This document shows, in pieces, positions 11,371 through 21,981 of a DNA stretch of 64,000 bases. Position 1 is the first letter of the stretch. Every line of letters starts with the position of its first letter. The translations under genes were made by a program, and so were the position numbers. Origin of the DNA: Phascolomyces articulosus (taxonomy: Eukaryota; Mucoromycota; Mucoromycetes; Mucorales; Lichtheimiaceae); assembly GCA_025677815.1 (NCBI GenBank), contig JAIXMP010000005.1, positions 558,001-622,000 on the forward strand, read 5' to 3'. The notes beneath the pieces were generated by a model that was not told the origin of the DNA, did not search any database, and saw only the letters and a list, made by a program, of their open reading frames with translations.

Positions 11371-11810
11371 AGAGCACCCACAGTGGTTACTTGTAAAAAA
11401 AAAACCTATTAAATTAGTGGATTTAATTTTTTCACAATGGTTTCAAGTTGATAAGTAAAAGTGAAAGACTAGAAAAAAATCTAATCCCTCTAAAAAAGAC
11501 ACCCTTCCATCCTCCAAAATATTTGTTCAATTAAATTATTCAACAAGTGATTTTTATAAATGATTATAGTGTTTTTAGTAGTAGTAGTAGTGGTGGTGGT
11601 GGTGGTGGAATTCTTGGTGTTGATAAACAAAGATAATTTTATTTTAACGCCTTTCTATCATTCCTGTTAAATTTACAACTTTTGGTGATAAAACCTACAA
11701 GCTGATAAAAATAAAAGGGAGTTTAAAAGAACCACTGTGACGATACACTTGTAAATATTTCATTAAATTTAACTTACAAGGATCGTTACAAGTGCCGCTG
11801 CAGGTGCTCT
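11371..11810. mobile_element. MITE-like element, PIF/Harbinger (Tourist) type
   Basis: Left end AGAGCACCCACAGTGG (11371) and right end, reverse-complemented, AGAGCACCTGCAGCGG (from 11810) form imperfect terminal inverted repeats extending through CTTGTAA, about 26 bp. A TTA trinucleotide flanks both ends (11368-11370, 11811-11813), the target duplication typical of PIF/Harbinger elements. 440 bp, no open frame. A subterminal copy of the CACAGTGGTT...CTTGTAA block occurs near 11725-11755, and a TAG/TGG microsatellite lies inside. Confidence 0.65.
11577..11609. repeat. TAG/TGG trinucleotide microsatellite
   Basis: A compound trinucleotide repeat (TAG)n(TGG)n inside the MITE-like element. Confidence 0.8.
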
Positions 11811-12134
11811 TTAGTAGTAGGAAAAATGGGCTATATGTATGGCGTGTACTTTCCTTTTTTGGATTCCTTCGGAAGCTATCAAAAATTGTATTACATTTAT
11901 AGGAAAGGGTTGACGTTCTCCTTTTTTTATTGTTTATTTTGAGTCAAAAGAGATCCATTTGTTGTAACCCTTAATAACCTTTAGCTTACGCAATACATAT
12001 CTAGATCAAGAAAAAATACGACACCATTTCACTTCAAAGGAAAAGATTTAAAATATATAAAAAGCGATGGATTTATCAAAAAGTTAAAAACCATTCAGCC
12101 TTTCATTTCTCTATTATTTATCACTATCACTACA
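11811..12134 (+). promoter_or_regulatory. Promoter region of SDR copy 2
   Basis: Contains TATATAAAAA at 12054-12063. From about 11840 the sequence is recognisably homologous to 3360-3643 upstream of SDR copy 1, including a degenerate counterpart of the 22 bp palindrome (around 11875-11907) and a shared GATCAAG ... CACTTCAA-GGAAAA block. The MITE ends only 325 bp before the start codon. Confidence 0.6.
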
Positions 12135-13550
12135 ATGGTTTTCTCCTCAAAGCATTTCGAGTTTTCAGATATTCCTGATCTTTCTGATAAAGTTGCTATT
12201 ATTACGGGCAGCAATACCGGTATTGGTAAAGTCTGTGCCCTTGAAATGGCTCGCAAGAATTGTCAAGTGTAAAGTATTACAATTTTATATATTTCTGAAA
12301 TTGCATGATAATAATAAAGCCATGATGTGAGGCAGTTCAAATATCATGTTATTGATAAAAAGTCTTTTTTTTTTCCAATATAGTATCATAGCAAGCCGTA
12401 GCGAAGACAAGGGTCAAGCAGCTGTTGCTGATATCAAGTCAATTACGGGTAATGATAAAGTGGAATTTATCAAGTTAGATCTCCTTTCACTCCAGTCTGT
12501 TCAAGCATTTGCTGAAGAGTTTAAATCCAAGCACAATAGTCTGCATATCCTATTTAATAATGCTGGTGTTATGATGTGTCCTTATGGTCTTAGTGAAGAT
12601 GGTATGTAGTGGTATATATAAAAACTTTGGAATTTCAAAAAAAAAAAAAAAAAAAAAAAACACGAAGATAACTCTTTATCTGTATTAACATCATCGCCAA
12701 TCTATTATGATTTTTACGGTATGATATAGGCCTCGAAACACAATTTGCAACTAATCATGTTGCCCATTACTTTTTGACCATCCAACTACTTCCTTTGCTT
12801 ATAAAATCAGGTCCTAGTCGTATTGTGAATGTTAGCTCTTTTGGACACAATTTCACATCGATTTCCACTCCCGATTTGAAAAAGATCAATGACGAGAAAG
12901 AATATGGGTCCTTCGCTAATTATTCCTACTCGAAGGTAAACATAGCATCATCCAATGCCTTCTTCTGTTTATTAAGCTAATTTCATTATAATTACTTTAG
13001 GCGTTTAATATTCTATTCACTCTTGAATTGACGAAAAGATTGGAGGCTAAAGGGATAAAAAATGTAAGTTTGAGTACTTTTACGTAAATAATCATGGACT
13101 TTTACATGAATCAATACCTAAGTAATGAATTTTTTCCATTGTATATATAAAGGTCTATGTCAATAGTAACCATCCTGGTATGGTGAGGAGCGAACTTACA
13201 AGACACTCGGTCTCAAAAGATTCATTGATGGGCAGCTTCCTTCATAATCAAGTTGCTATTTCTACAGAAAAAGGTGCCCTTACACAATTGTACTTAGCAA
13301 CAAGTACAGAGGTGGAAAGTAAAAACATCAAAGGAAAATACTATGTGAGTTTATGAAAAAGTGATATAATGAAGTCAATAATATTATCAATACTAATAAT
13401 AGTTTTTGATAATTATAATAGGTTCCTTACGCTAAACCTGGTTGTCCAAATGGTTATTCGAAATCAGAAAAGAATGCAGCTACCTTATGGGACTTTACTG
13501 AAAATATCTTGAAGGAAAAGGTTCCTGGCTATCAAGGCGCATCTATTTAA
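12135..13550 (+). CDS. Short-chain dehydrogenase/reductase (retinol-dehydrogenase-like), copy 2
   Basis: Six exons: 12135-12268, 12384-12601, 12730-12935, 13001-13063, 13153-13344, 13422-13550. Their lengths (134, 218, 206, 63, 192, 129) are identical to those of copy 1, giving 313 aa. TGSNTGIG, NNAG, NVSSFG, YSYSK and NHPGMVRSEL are all retained, so it should be catalytically competent. Differences from copy 1 include SSFG for SSSG and charge changes around the active-site flap. The introns are diverged from those of copy 1; intron 2 holds a 24-base A run (12637-12660). Tandem orientation with a homologous promoter indicates a segmental duplication. Confidence 0.9.
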
Positions 13551-14714
13551 ATAATTTATATCTATGTTTTTTTATCATACACTTTATCATTTAGTACAAT
13601 ACTCAATATACGCCATTATCGATTATAATAAATATTTCCTTATCAATACAGAATTTATATGTCTTACCAATAAAAAAAAATCAGTACCAATATTATACTT
13701 GTAACATTTATGAATTTGATTTATGTTTCCATTAAAAGTCACTATACTTATATATAAAAAATAACTGAAAAGTATAAAGTACTATCAGCACTTATTGAAT
13801 TTGAGATTCCTTTCTTTTCTTCTATTTGACTTTATCAAAATAATGCCCATTTTATGGATCAATTTTCCTCATGAAGAAAGTAAAATGTATCATATTACTA
13901 CTAATAAAAATCCGGTATTACTGTTTTTATTATTCAATTACCATATGGTAAAAAAAAAATTCTTGCTGCATTGTTTATGCATGATCTACACAAGTTCATT
14001 GCAGAATATTGGTATTTCTCGAAACAAATAATGCAAAATAAAAAGAATAATCACCCTTCTGGACTTCTTAACTTGGAACGCTTTATCAACCTTCCACTTA
14101 AATGGTATGACCTTTTTATTATTGGTATTTTATTTAGTATCGATTATACATCACGGGTAACCATCGATAAAAACTAACAATTAGTCCATAGTTCGCTATT
14201 TTAATCTTTCCTTTTATTTCATGGTGCGCATACTGTATTAATGTGAGAAAAAAAAAAGTCGATCAGAAAACAACCCCTTTTGTCTCATCGTGATAATGAT
14301 GATGGTAACAACACCGCCTTTTTATATACCACATGATAAATCATCATACACCAACGGATTAAACGCATGATGGCATAAAACACGGAGGTAGCAGGAATAT
14401 ATTTTTGTTTTTATACATAAATTAGCACTCTATCCAATATATCATTTATTTTTATTCTTATATAAATTTATCAATTGACCACATATATATATGTGTATAT
14501 AATGGGTTTCTTGGTTTGAAAATAGTTTGACACCATGGCATCATAATTTGATTGTGTGGGAGAAAAAAAAAGAGGGTAAAATGAGTTCAAATATGCAGGT
14601 TGTCACCTGGTATTTATCAAAGAAAATTAGATTATAAAAGGTTCTATCGAGTCCCACCTTTTTTTTTTTACTCTCTCATACGCACTCATTTTTTCCCTTG
14701 TTTCCTTATCTGTC
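13551..14714. other. Intergenic; weak protein-like fragment at 13960-14177
   Basis: A plus-strand frame at 13971-14177 reads HDLHKFIAEYWYFSKQIM ... LPLKWYDLFIIGILFSID, which looks more protein-like than its surroundings, but it lacks a supported start or a family match. It may be decayed coding sequence. The remainder is AT-rich and includes the promoter region of the transporter. Confidence 0.35.
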
Positions 14715-16540
14715 ATGTTTGATAAATATAAAACACGAATCCGTCATTTACTATCAAAAAAACCAGACGAACATTATGAATCGCAAAGTTTATTAAGTAA
14801 CCAAAGTATTGAACACCTTGAAATATATGCTGAAGGTCTTCATGATGCTCATAATGTCGTTTATTGGGTATGTTCGTTTTTGAAATTCTTTTTTTTATGC
14901 AACATTATTAAAAAAGGGAGGAGTCTATTTTTTTTTACTAAAAATGTATAATTTAGGTTTTCGTCTTATATGGAGTAGCCATGCTATTACCCTGGAATGG
15001 TATAAAATAAAATGGAGAAAAAAAATAGAGAGTAAAAAGTATGGGATGGAATATTGACATGAAAAGTGACAATGGATTATGCTAGTATTCATTACGGCTT
15101 CCGAGTATTTTGCAAGAAGGTTCGCGGGTACTTCTTATGATGAAAACTTTCAAAACTATTTTTCGATCTGCTTTACAGCTACCAATCTTCTTGTTTTCAC
15201 TTATTTATTATGGCAACAAAGCAAGGTAAAAAAAAAAAAGAATGGATGATTGGATAATATAAATGGAGAGATAAGCAAAGGTTCTTAGTTTTCTTTGTAT
15301 GGATTGGATGTTTCTTACCAAAAAAAAAATGGGTATAGGCTACATATCGAGTAGACATATTTTGGCCAGCACTTGCCAATGCAGCCATATTTGGTATCTT
15401 GGCAATCTCGGTGGCAATATCCACCGAAGGCATCACTTATTTTGCTCTCACCATTGTCTTGCTTGTTTTGACAGCTGCAACTACAAGCTATTTTCAAGTC
15501 GGTGTTTTTGCAGATGCATCTCGGTTCCCGCCCCAATATATCCAAGCTGTCATGAGGTATATATATATAAACTATTATCATATAGTGAGCCAAGAGAATA
15601 ATGGATAGTAATAAATGGTCTATTGATATTTGCTATAAGTGGTCAAGGTGTTGCTGGCGTTGCTGTAGCCGTCGCATCTATCCTTAGTGCATTTGCGGGA
15701 TCAGCAACAGATACACCCGATGAGGCAGCCGTGACCCGATCAGCTTTTCTTTATTTTATGTCTGCATTTTTGATCACTGTAGCAGCACTTGTTGGCCGAG
15801 TAATTGTTACTCGACGACCATTTTATATCCGACAAATGAACTCGGATCCAGCACTTTTATCCAATTCCCCTATCGAACAAGAAGATGAGGAAGAACAAGT
15901 GGATGACGAACAACGTTTCTTTTCCAATCAACAACAACAAACAGAAGTATCCATTTTGGCCGTTGTTCAAAAATCATGGGGTCTCGTATTTGCTGTCGCT
16001 TATGTTTTTATTATCACCTTGGCCGTATTCCCGTCTATCACTGCTTTAATCAAATCTGTATCACGTCATTTACCTGCTAGTGCCACAACACAAGGAGAAC
16101 CTATCCATTCGAACAATAATAGATTTTTGGATGACGATGTTTTTGTTGCTTTCCATTTTGTGCTTTTCAACGTGGGGGATTGGATTGGACGTATACTACC
16201 AATCATGGATAGTATGCGAACATTTAAACCCAAATTATTGGTGGTATTGTCATTACTTCGAACACTCTTTGTACCCGCCTTTTTGTTTTGCAATATCGTC
16301 GCCAGTGATCGAACATTACCCGTATTGATTGATAATGATGTGGTCTATTTCTTGATTGTTTCGATATTTGCTGTCAGTAATGGTTGGTTAGGTAGTTTAA
16401 CAATGATGGCAGCACCTCAGCAACAGTCAATCACAAGTCCAGCCGAAAAATCATTGGTCGGAAGCGTAATGAGTTTCTCACTTGTGGCTGGATTAGCTAT
16501 TGGTGGCGGTATGAGTTTTGGTGTTCGATCTATGGTATAA
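14715..16540 (+). CDS. FUN26: Equilibrative nucleoside transporter (ENT/SLC29, FUN26-like)
   Basis: Five exons: 14715-14867, 14957-14999, 15086-15225, 15339-15556, 15640-16540, all in phase, 484 aa. A hydrophilic N-terminus is followed by about eleven hydrophobic spans. ENT hallmarks: YGVAMLLPWNVFITASEYFA in the first span, the SGQGVAGVAVAVASIL helix after YIQAVM, an acidic/glutamine-rich cytoplasmic loop (QEDEEEQVDDEQ), the FNVGDWIGR signature, and a C-terminal Gly-rich helix. ENT proteins move nucleosides down their gradient; yeast FUN26 acts on the vacuole, but localisation here is not determined. The 15557-15639 intron is confirmed by codon completion (AG|T) inside the conserved MSGQG block. 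Confidence 0.92.
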
Positions 16541-17186
16541 TTTAGAAATTTAGTTAGATTGTTGATTATTGTTATTATTTACTATCATTGTTATTGTTAC
16601 TATTGCTGTTGCTATATCTTTTTTTGATTTATTTTTTTTTAGAAAGACTTTTTATACATATAACTTTTGTGCATATCTATCGTTATTTTTGAATATATTT
16701 TTTACATAGTATTATTTAAAAATGAAAACCCACAAGTCGATGAGTTAAAATAGATTGATTAATCTTTTTGGAAAAGGTCGGAAAAATGAAAGCTCTTTAC
16801 TGGTTGGACGATTCATGTGCGGCGAATTGTCCAAAAAATCTTCGTGTTACCCACCTTCTGATAAATTTTTTTTCATTCTACAGGATGTGGGTGTCAAAAT
16901 GTTGGTTTGAGAGCGATTTCGGATGTCTTAATGCCCAATGCCTGCATTTGTTTTTTTAACCGAATGGGGGAGGGCTGGTGATTTCGTAAATTTTTATAAT
17001 CATTATTATGTAAATTAAGAAAACGATATAAAAAATCAAGTACTTTTGTTTGTTCGTGATATAATCCAAGCAAGTTTTGTATGTTTATTTTTTTTTTCAT
17101 TATTATAATTACACCTTGCCGTTTTATTTTTTATCTCTTTTCTTCTTTTATTTTCTTGATTCCGTTTATATAATTATACGATACTT
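16541..17186. other. Intergenic, no gene seen
   Basis: AT-rich region between the transporter and a small hypothetical gene. A possible TATA element (TTTATATAATTATA) lies near 17164-17177. Short frames at 16768-17100 have no coding character. Confidence 0.5.
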
Positions 17187-17609
17187 ATGAACTCGCCGTT
17201 TTTTACGAGTGGGTTGTCCATGTGGTCTCCTATTCCCAATACAAATAGTCGACCACTCATCACCACAACGGCAACAACTATTACTCCAACACATCCAACA
17301 ACAATGCTTACAGAATCTTCTTTTCATCATCAACCAGTATATGATCCTCCAGCTTGTCTTGTCTGTGGTTTACCCCATCCACCACAAGATACTTCTTATT
17401 TACTTCGGGATCAGAGCACTTTAACCCCAACTGAACCGAGCCTCCTTACACCACATCGCCATTATCAAAATGAAAGTGTCGTATTTATACAACATCGTTC
17501 TACTCAAAGATCTTGGCTTGCATCATGTATATACCAAATTCGACAGTTTTGGAAACGATTTGTCCATCATAAACGACTTATTTATCCTTCCAAACGACAC
17601 CCTCGTTAA
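17187..17609 (+). CDS. Small hypothetical protein (140 aa)
   Basis: Single-exon frame starting at MNSPFFTSGLSMW. The N-terminal half is Thr/Pro-rich, followed by a short PPACLVCGLPHPP block with one CxxC, and a basic aromatic C-terminus (IRQFWKRFVHHKR). No known domain and no transmembrane span. Composition is more GC-rich than its flanks and a TATA-like element sits just upstream, which favours a real gene. Its end is 276 bp from the convergent SLD2-like gene. Confidence 0.45.
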   Translation: MNSPFFTSGLSMWSPIPNTNSRPLITTTATTITPTHPTTMLTESSFHHQPVYDPPACLVCGLPHPPQDTSYLLRDQSTLTPTEPSLLTPHRHYQNESVVFIQHRSTQRSWLASCIYQIRQFWKRFVHHKRLIYPSKRHPR

Positions 17610-17885
17610 ATTTATATCTTTTTTTTTCATTTTACCCTTCTTCTTCCCTTCATTTCTCGTATATAAAAAGTTTTTTTTGTTGATATCACAACATATGTAA
17701 TGTATATAATATAAAAATATAAGAACAACGAATAATGTTTTATGTTTTTTTTTTGCATCTTTATTAGTGATTTCCATTATTTTCAAATAGTATTTACAGT
17801 TAATGATAGAATGGGGGATTTTTACTACAGAGAGAAAATTTATATCTATATACTTATAAGTTGAAGCTATATGCATAATTGTTCA

Positions 17886-19319
17886 TCAATTCACAGCGGT
17901 GGATGTAGAAGTTTCATTTTCCATTTCGGTAGTAGTCGTAGTAGTTGAAGGATCATCAGGAGTATCATCAGAAATCATGGTTGAATCACCATCTTGTGTG
18001 GATGGTGCAGATTTTGGTTGAGGTATACCAAGAGTCCCTGCTTCAAGCTGTTCACGAAGACGTGCACGTCGTTCGGGATTATTTCGTAATAATCCAGTAT
18101 CCCTGCTTTTTACTACAGGTGCATAAACTCGCCTTGAGACAATGAAATCATCTTCACCCTCTACATTCCCTGTTGTTTTGGTGGTAGCAGCCGCTAATTG
18201 TAATGGTTTCTGTTCGTTTTGTTGTTCATTTTCTCGATCTCGTTTTGCCTGTCGTTCAGCTGCTAATGCGGTTGATAAAGTATCGTAAGATTTAGGTCTG
18301 TAAGGTTCCAACATGGCTTTCATTTTTCGTCGTTTTTCCATTAATTGTTCATTCCCTAACCCTTTCCTTTTGCTAGTGCTAGTGCTAGTGCTACTACTTG
18401 GGCTACTCGTCGCACTACTACTATTACTGGAAGCCTTTTGCTTTTGCCGTGCATATGCCGCCAAAGGACCTAACTCTTCGCTATTGGCCCAATTTTCATT
18501 GCCTGGTATGTCATTGAAAAGATCGTCCAAATTATCTGCTGTTGCTGTTGATGTAGTTGGAGTAGTGATCATAGTATTGGTCGAAGTTGAAATATCCTGT
18601 GTTTTCTTTTGTTCGTCCTTTTCTTCTGTATCATCATTTTCACCATCACCGTCTTCTTGACGATTTTGTAATAACTCAGGTACAGACATATCCAGCCAAA
18701 ATGCTTGCTCATTAAGTTCCTCTGTTGCCTCTCCTTCTTCCGTTCCTTCTTTCATTGTTGCTTTCGCTGTTGCTAATACATTCTTCTTTTTTGCTTGCCT
18801 ATTGTTCTTTGCTGTCAGTAATACTTCCTGCGGAATTACCAAAGGTCGTGGACGCCATTCATTCGCACTGCGTTGTTCTTGCTGTTGCGCACGTAATAAT
18901 TGATTATGAGGTGATCTTGGGTGATTGGGTGAATGAACAAATTCAACAGGACGTTTTGGACTCGGTTGTGTCGTTTGTGCTTCTTTAAGTTTCTTTTTTA
19001 ACCTGTTATATTTAAGATAGTATACCTCTATATATATATAAAGAAAAACCATGGAAAGGACCATGTTAAAGAGTAAGAGAGTGTTATTGTATATTTTCAG
19101 GACCTTGTTTTTTATTATGTCAATATTTTTTTTTGACAACAGGTAACAATAATGGAGACAACGTTTACCAACATCAGGCCTATTTTTAACATCTTGAATA
19201 GTGGGTCGACGAAGATGCCTTTTCTTAAAATCACTTTCCCATTCTAATAATTTTATTTTTCTGGAAGCAATTTTCTCTTGTAGTGCTTTTATATAATCAA
19301 CGGTATCGGTATCAGCCAT
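17886..19319 (-). CDS. SLD2: SLD2/DRC1-type DNA replication initiation factor
   Basis: Two exons, 19319-19169 and 19027-17886, 430 aa after removing a 141 bp intron that happens to stay open. The N-terminus reads LLEWESDFKKRHLRRP, then TIQDVKNRPDVEVYYLKYNR across the splice, then KKKLKEA. This matches the Sld2/RECQL4 N-terminal block (W-E-F...P...DI...Y..Y..LK). The remainder is low-complexity and charged, with SP/TP sites (PSPKRP, HSPNH, PRSPH) suited to CDK phosphorylation. Sld2 phosphorylation lets it bind Dpb11 during origin firing. A downstream block near RDTGLLRNNPERRARLREQL is well ordered. Start chosen at MADTDTVDY; an upstream in-frame ATG gives an unlikely extension. Confidence 0.8.
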   Translation of the reverse strand: MADTDTVDYIKALQEKIASRKIKLLEWESDFKKRHLRRPTIQDVKNRPDVGKRCLHYCYLLSKKNIDIIKNKVLKIYNNTLLLFNMVLSMVFLYIYIEVYYLKYNRLKKKLKEAQTTQPSPKRPVEFVHSPNHPRSPHNQLLRAQQQEQRSANEWRPRPLVIPQEVLLTAKNNRQAKKKNVLATAKATMKEGTEEGEATEELNEQAFWLDMSVPELLQNRQEDGDGENDDTEEKDEQKKTQDISTSTNTMITTPTTSTATADNLDDLFNDIPGNENWANSEELGPLAAYARQKQKASSNSSSATSSPSSSTSTSTSKRKGLGNEQLMEKRRKMKAMLEPYRPKSYDTLSTALAAERQAKRDRENEQQNEQKPLQLAAATTKTTGNVEGEDDFIVSRRVYAPVVKSRDTGLLRNNPERRARLREQLEAGTLGIPQPKSAPSTQDGDSTMISDDTPDDPSTTTTTTEMENETSTSTAVN

Positions 19320-19418
19320 TTTTTGGTATATTATTCTTTGTTTAGTAAAGTAAAGCACGAAAAAGAAAAGAATAAAAAAAAATATCTTAATTTTATTTTT
19401 TTGGCGGAGAGCCAGAGA

Positions 19419-19424
19419 ACGCGT
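19419..19424. promoter_or_regulatory. MCB-like element (ACGCGT) upstream of SLD2
   Basis: ACGCGT about 100 bp upstream of the SLD2 ATG. In yeasts ACGCGT is bound by MBF at G1/S genes. A GGCGG motif at about 19403 is nearby. Confidence 0.4.
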
Positions 19425-19453
19425 TCGGTTTTTTTTTTTGGGGGTTCACAATA

Positions 19454-19459
19454 ACGCGT
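19454..19459. promoter_or_regulatory. Second MCB-like element (ACGCGT) upstream of SLD2
   Basis: ACGCGT about 135 bp upstream of the SLD2 ATG. A third copy is at 19658-19663. Confidence 0.4.
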
Positions 19460-21436
19460 AGTTCAGGCAGCACAAATTCGCTCCTTTCAGTTAGAATAAT
19501 ATAAAGAAAACAATGACAAATCATTAAAATCAAGCACTGTCACGTAATATGTTTTATAATCATATACATATATAGGATTATAACGATAGTTCCTTGTTTA
19601 TATCAGAAGGATTTAGTTTAAGCAAATTGATTTTAATTATAAAATACAAAAAAATTTACGCGTTTGGTCGTCAAGTAGGCTGGTTACACGAAAAACTCGA
19701 CGAGTTTTTTTAATATAAATTGTACACCTGAACACCTCCATCAACTATAATCTACTCTTTCATGCTCATCATAACACCTTTTCTGAAAGTGAAAGCTGAC
19801 TCTTGATCTTTTAATCGCATCAAAATTCATTTTTTCTCTTTTTCTTCCTGTTTCATCATATATTAGAAAACAACTTAACATTTATCTTTTATCTGCTTCT
19901 ATCATGAAGTTTTAAACATAATACATAATCTAAAAAAGAAAAATACACAATGCAAATTCATATTGTTAATAAACGAATCTATAGTTCCAAAGTTTTGAAG
20001 AATTTCTTTTATATCCTCTATTCCGAAGCAATATTCGAACCTCTGACTGAATAGAAGTAATTATATCCAATTTTAACGTAAAGTATTCTACAAAACTGAC
20101 TGTGAAATGGAGTCGTTAATCCGTTCGAATTCTCTGTCTCAAAGGATGGCCGCAACATCGTTTTTTATATATATATTCAACTCACTTCTCCGATTGTTAC
20201 TGCTGAAAAAACACGAATAATACATAACAACAATAGCATCTTACTTGGGCTATAGAACGAGCACAACTATTCAACGACAAGATGTTACCTCATACTTCTT
20301 CGTTGAATTCATATAACACCAATGTATGGAAAACATAGTATGGACTCGAATGGAAACCAGGTATCTACAGCAGAAGAAATTTTATTAGCTTTTTTAGGTA
20401 TGGTTATATAATATGAAACACATTCTTACTTGATGTACACAACAATACGAATGTGTTCATAGACAGTATACCAATGATGCCCATTTTTGAATCAAAATAT
20501 CACTAAAGATTATAAGAATATCCATGTCAGTTTCAAAATATACTGCTTTAAGGCACGCTACGAAATAAAAATGAAGTAGGGTATACGTCTTGAAATGGAT
20601 TACTAAGAGAGGCTGAATATAGAAAAAATTGAATATAGTAGGATGCAGATGGAGGGTTCTACTACTTAACAGCCAAAGTATACCGCAATGCGATATACAT
20701 ATGCCCAAAGTTTTGAAATCTTTTAATTAGTCTTCAAACGGTGTGTTTATTTTTCAAGGCAATCATTTTTACTTTTTCGAACCTTTTTTTTATGTGATAA
20801 AACATGCTCTTTTGCCCGTGGAAATTTTTGTTATAAAAAGTAGATCTATAACATTGTGCATTTCAAGTTTGTTTGAACAAATACATCACGATTGTCAAAA
20901 GCGGGAAGGACATTTTGCGCCAATGCACCGTATATTTTTTTTTTTTGGAGGGCGAAAGGGCTAGAGCAGATTAGCAAACAAAAAATATATTTGGCCTGTA
21001 ATATTACATAATACGCTTTTTTTATTATTATTCATTTCATCAAAGGTGCTTACACGGCCCTCTTCTTAATTATGCAAAATAGTCGAAAAAGACTAAAATA
21101 TGATAATTATTGTAGCTTCAATATAAAAATATAGAAAGTTCTTCCAAAAAAAATTATTTGATAAATGTCAAACTAAAAGGACTGATTATCTTTGAGAGAA
21201 TCCTAGTAGAACTGATTTACCACGTACCTTTAGTTGGGCAAAAAAAAGCACTGTTTATGGTCATTAATGCATAATGGTGATAAATTTCAACCACAGCAGT
21301 GGTTCCTAGTTTATAAATAATTTCTGCCATAGCATTATATAAATTCTTTCTTTAATTTTTTTATTTCCTTTCCCTGTAAAGGCGATCAATCAAAACGAGC
21401 GGATCGCAGGTAAAAGAAATGAAATAAATGTTGCTT
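19460..21436. other. Intergenic, no gene seen
   Basis: AT-rich. Short frames at 20457-20708 and 20743-20964 are hydrophobic and low-complexity without motifs. A TTCGAACC near 20036 was checked as a tRNA T-loop and fails to pair. Confidence 0.5.
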
Positions 21437-21695
21437 GGTAACAGTGTTGGATTTGTAACAATAATAATAACAATGTGTTTATTAATTTATGAATGCTATT
21501 TCTTTTAAATGTTAGCAACATACTCACACGCAACAAAGCGTGAAACAAGACGAGAGTTAATATAACGTAAGTTGACAACGGGTGTCACTTGGAAACAACA
21601 ATAATAGTAATGCATTTATTAATTCATAAATACTATTTCTTTTGAAACCTTAGCAACATGCTCACACGCAACAAACGCGTGAAACAAGACGAGTG
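21437..21695. repeat. Diverged direct repeat pair, ~120 bp unit
   Basis: Copies at about 21437-21556 and 21573-21695 share ATTTCTTTT-AA, TTAGCAACAT-CTCACACGC and GTGAAACAAGACGAG in the same order, with substitutions and small indels. Non-coding. Confidence 0.75.
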
Positions 21696-21744
21696 TGCTC
21701 TGTAATGATCCGCACCTTCTGGTCCCAGTCAAGTCCCGTTGGTT

Positions 21745-21981
21745 GGATCATTTTGGTTGAGTCCTTTTATGGGTTGAAATTGCCCAAAGTCCAATTGTGT
21801 TTGTAAATGCGTTCAAAGCCTTTCTGGTTCAAGTTCGTTTGACTAGAGCTGTCATGGTTCCGAACAATTTATGAATTAGAGCTTGATCATTTTGGTTGAG
21901 CCAATTTGTAATGCGTTCGAAGCCTTTCTGGTTCAAGTTTTCTTGACTAGAGCCGTCATGGTTCTGAACAATTTATGAATT
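21745..21981. repeat. Second diverged direct repeat pair, ~100-135 bp unit
   Basis: Copies at about 21745-21878 and 21883-21981 share ATCATTTTGGTTGAG, AAGCCTTTCTGGTTCAAGTT, TTGACTAGAGC-GTCATGGTT and GAACAATTTATGAATTA. The second copy lacks about 35 bp near its start. Different from the adjacent pair. Non-coding. Confidence 0.75.

Noticed and set aside
19028..19168. Uninterrupted 490-codon reading of the SLD2 gene with a membrane-like insert
   Set aside because: The hydrophobic stretch is an intron that happens to stay open; removing it restores the Sld2 Y..Y..LK block.
20030..20050. TTCGAACC resembling a tRNA T-loop on the minus strand
   Set aside because: Flanking bases cannot form the T-stem and no acceptor or anticodon arm is present.
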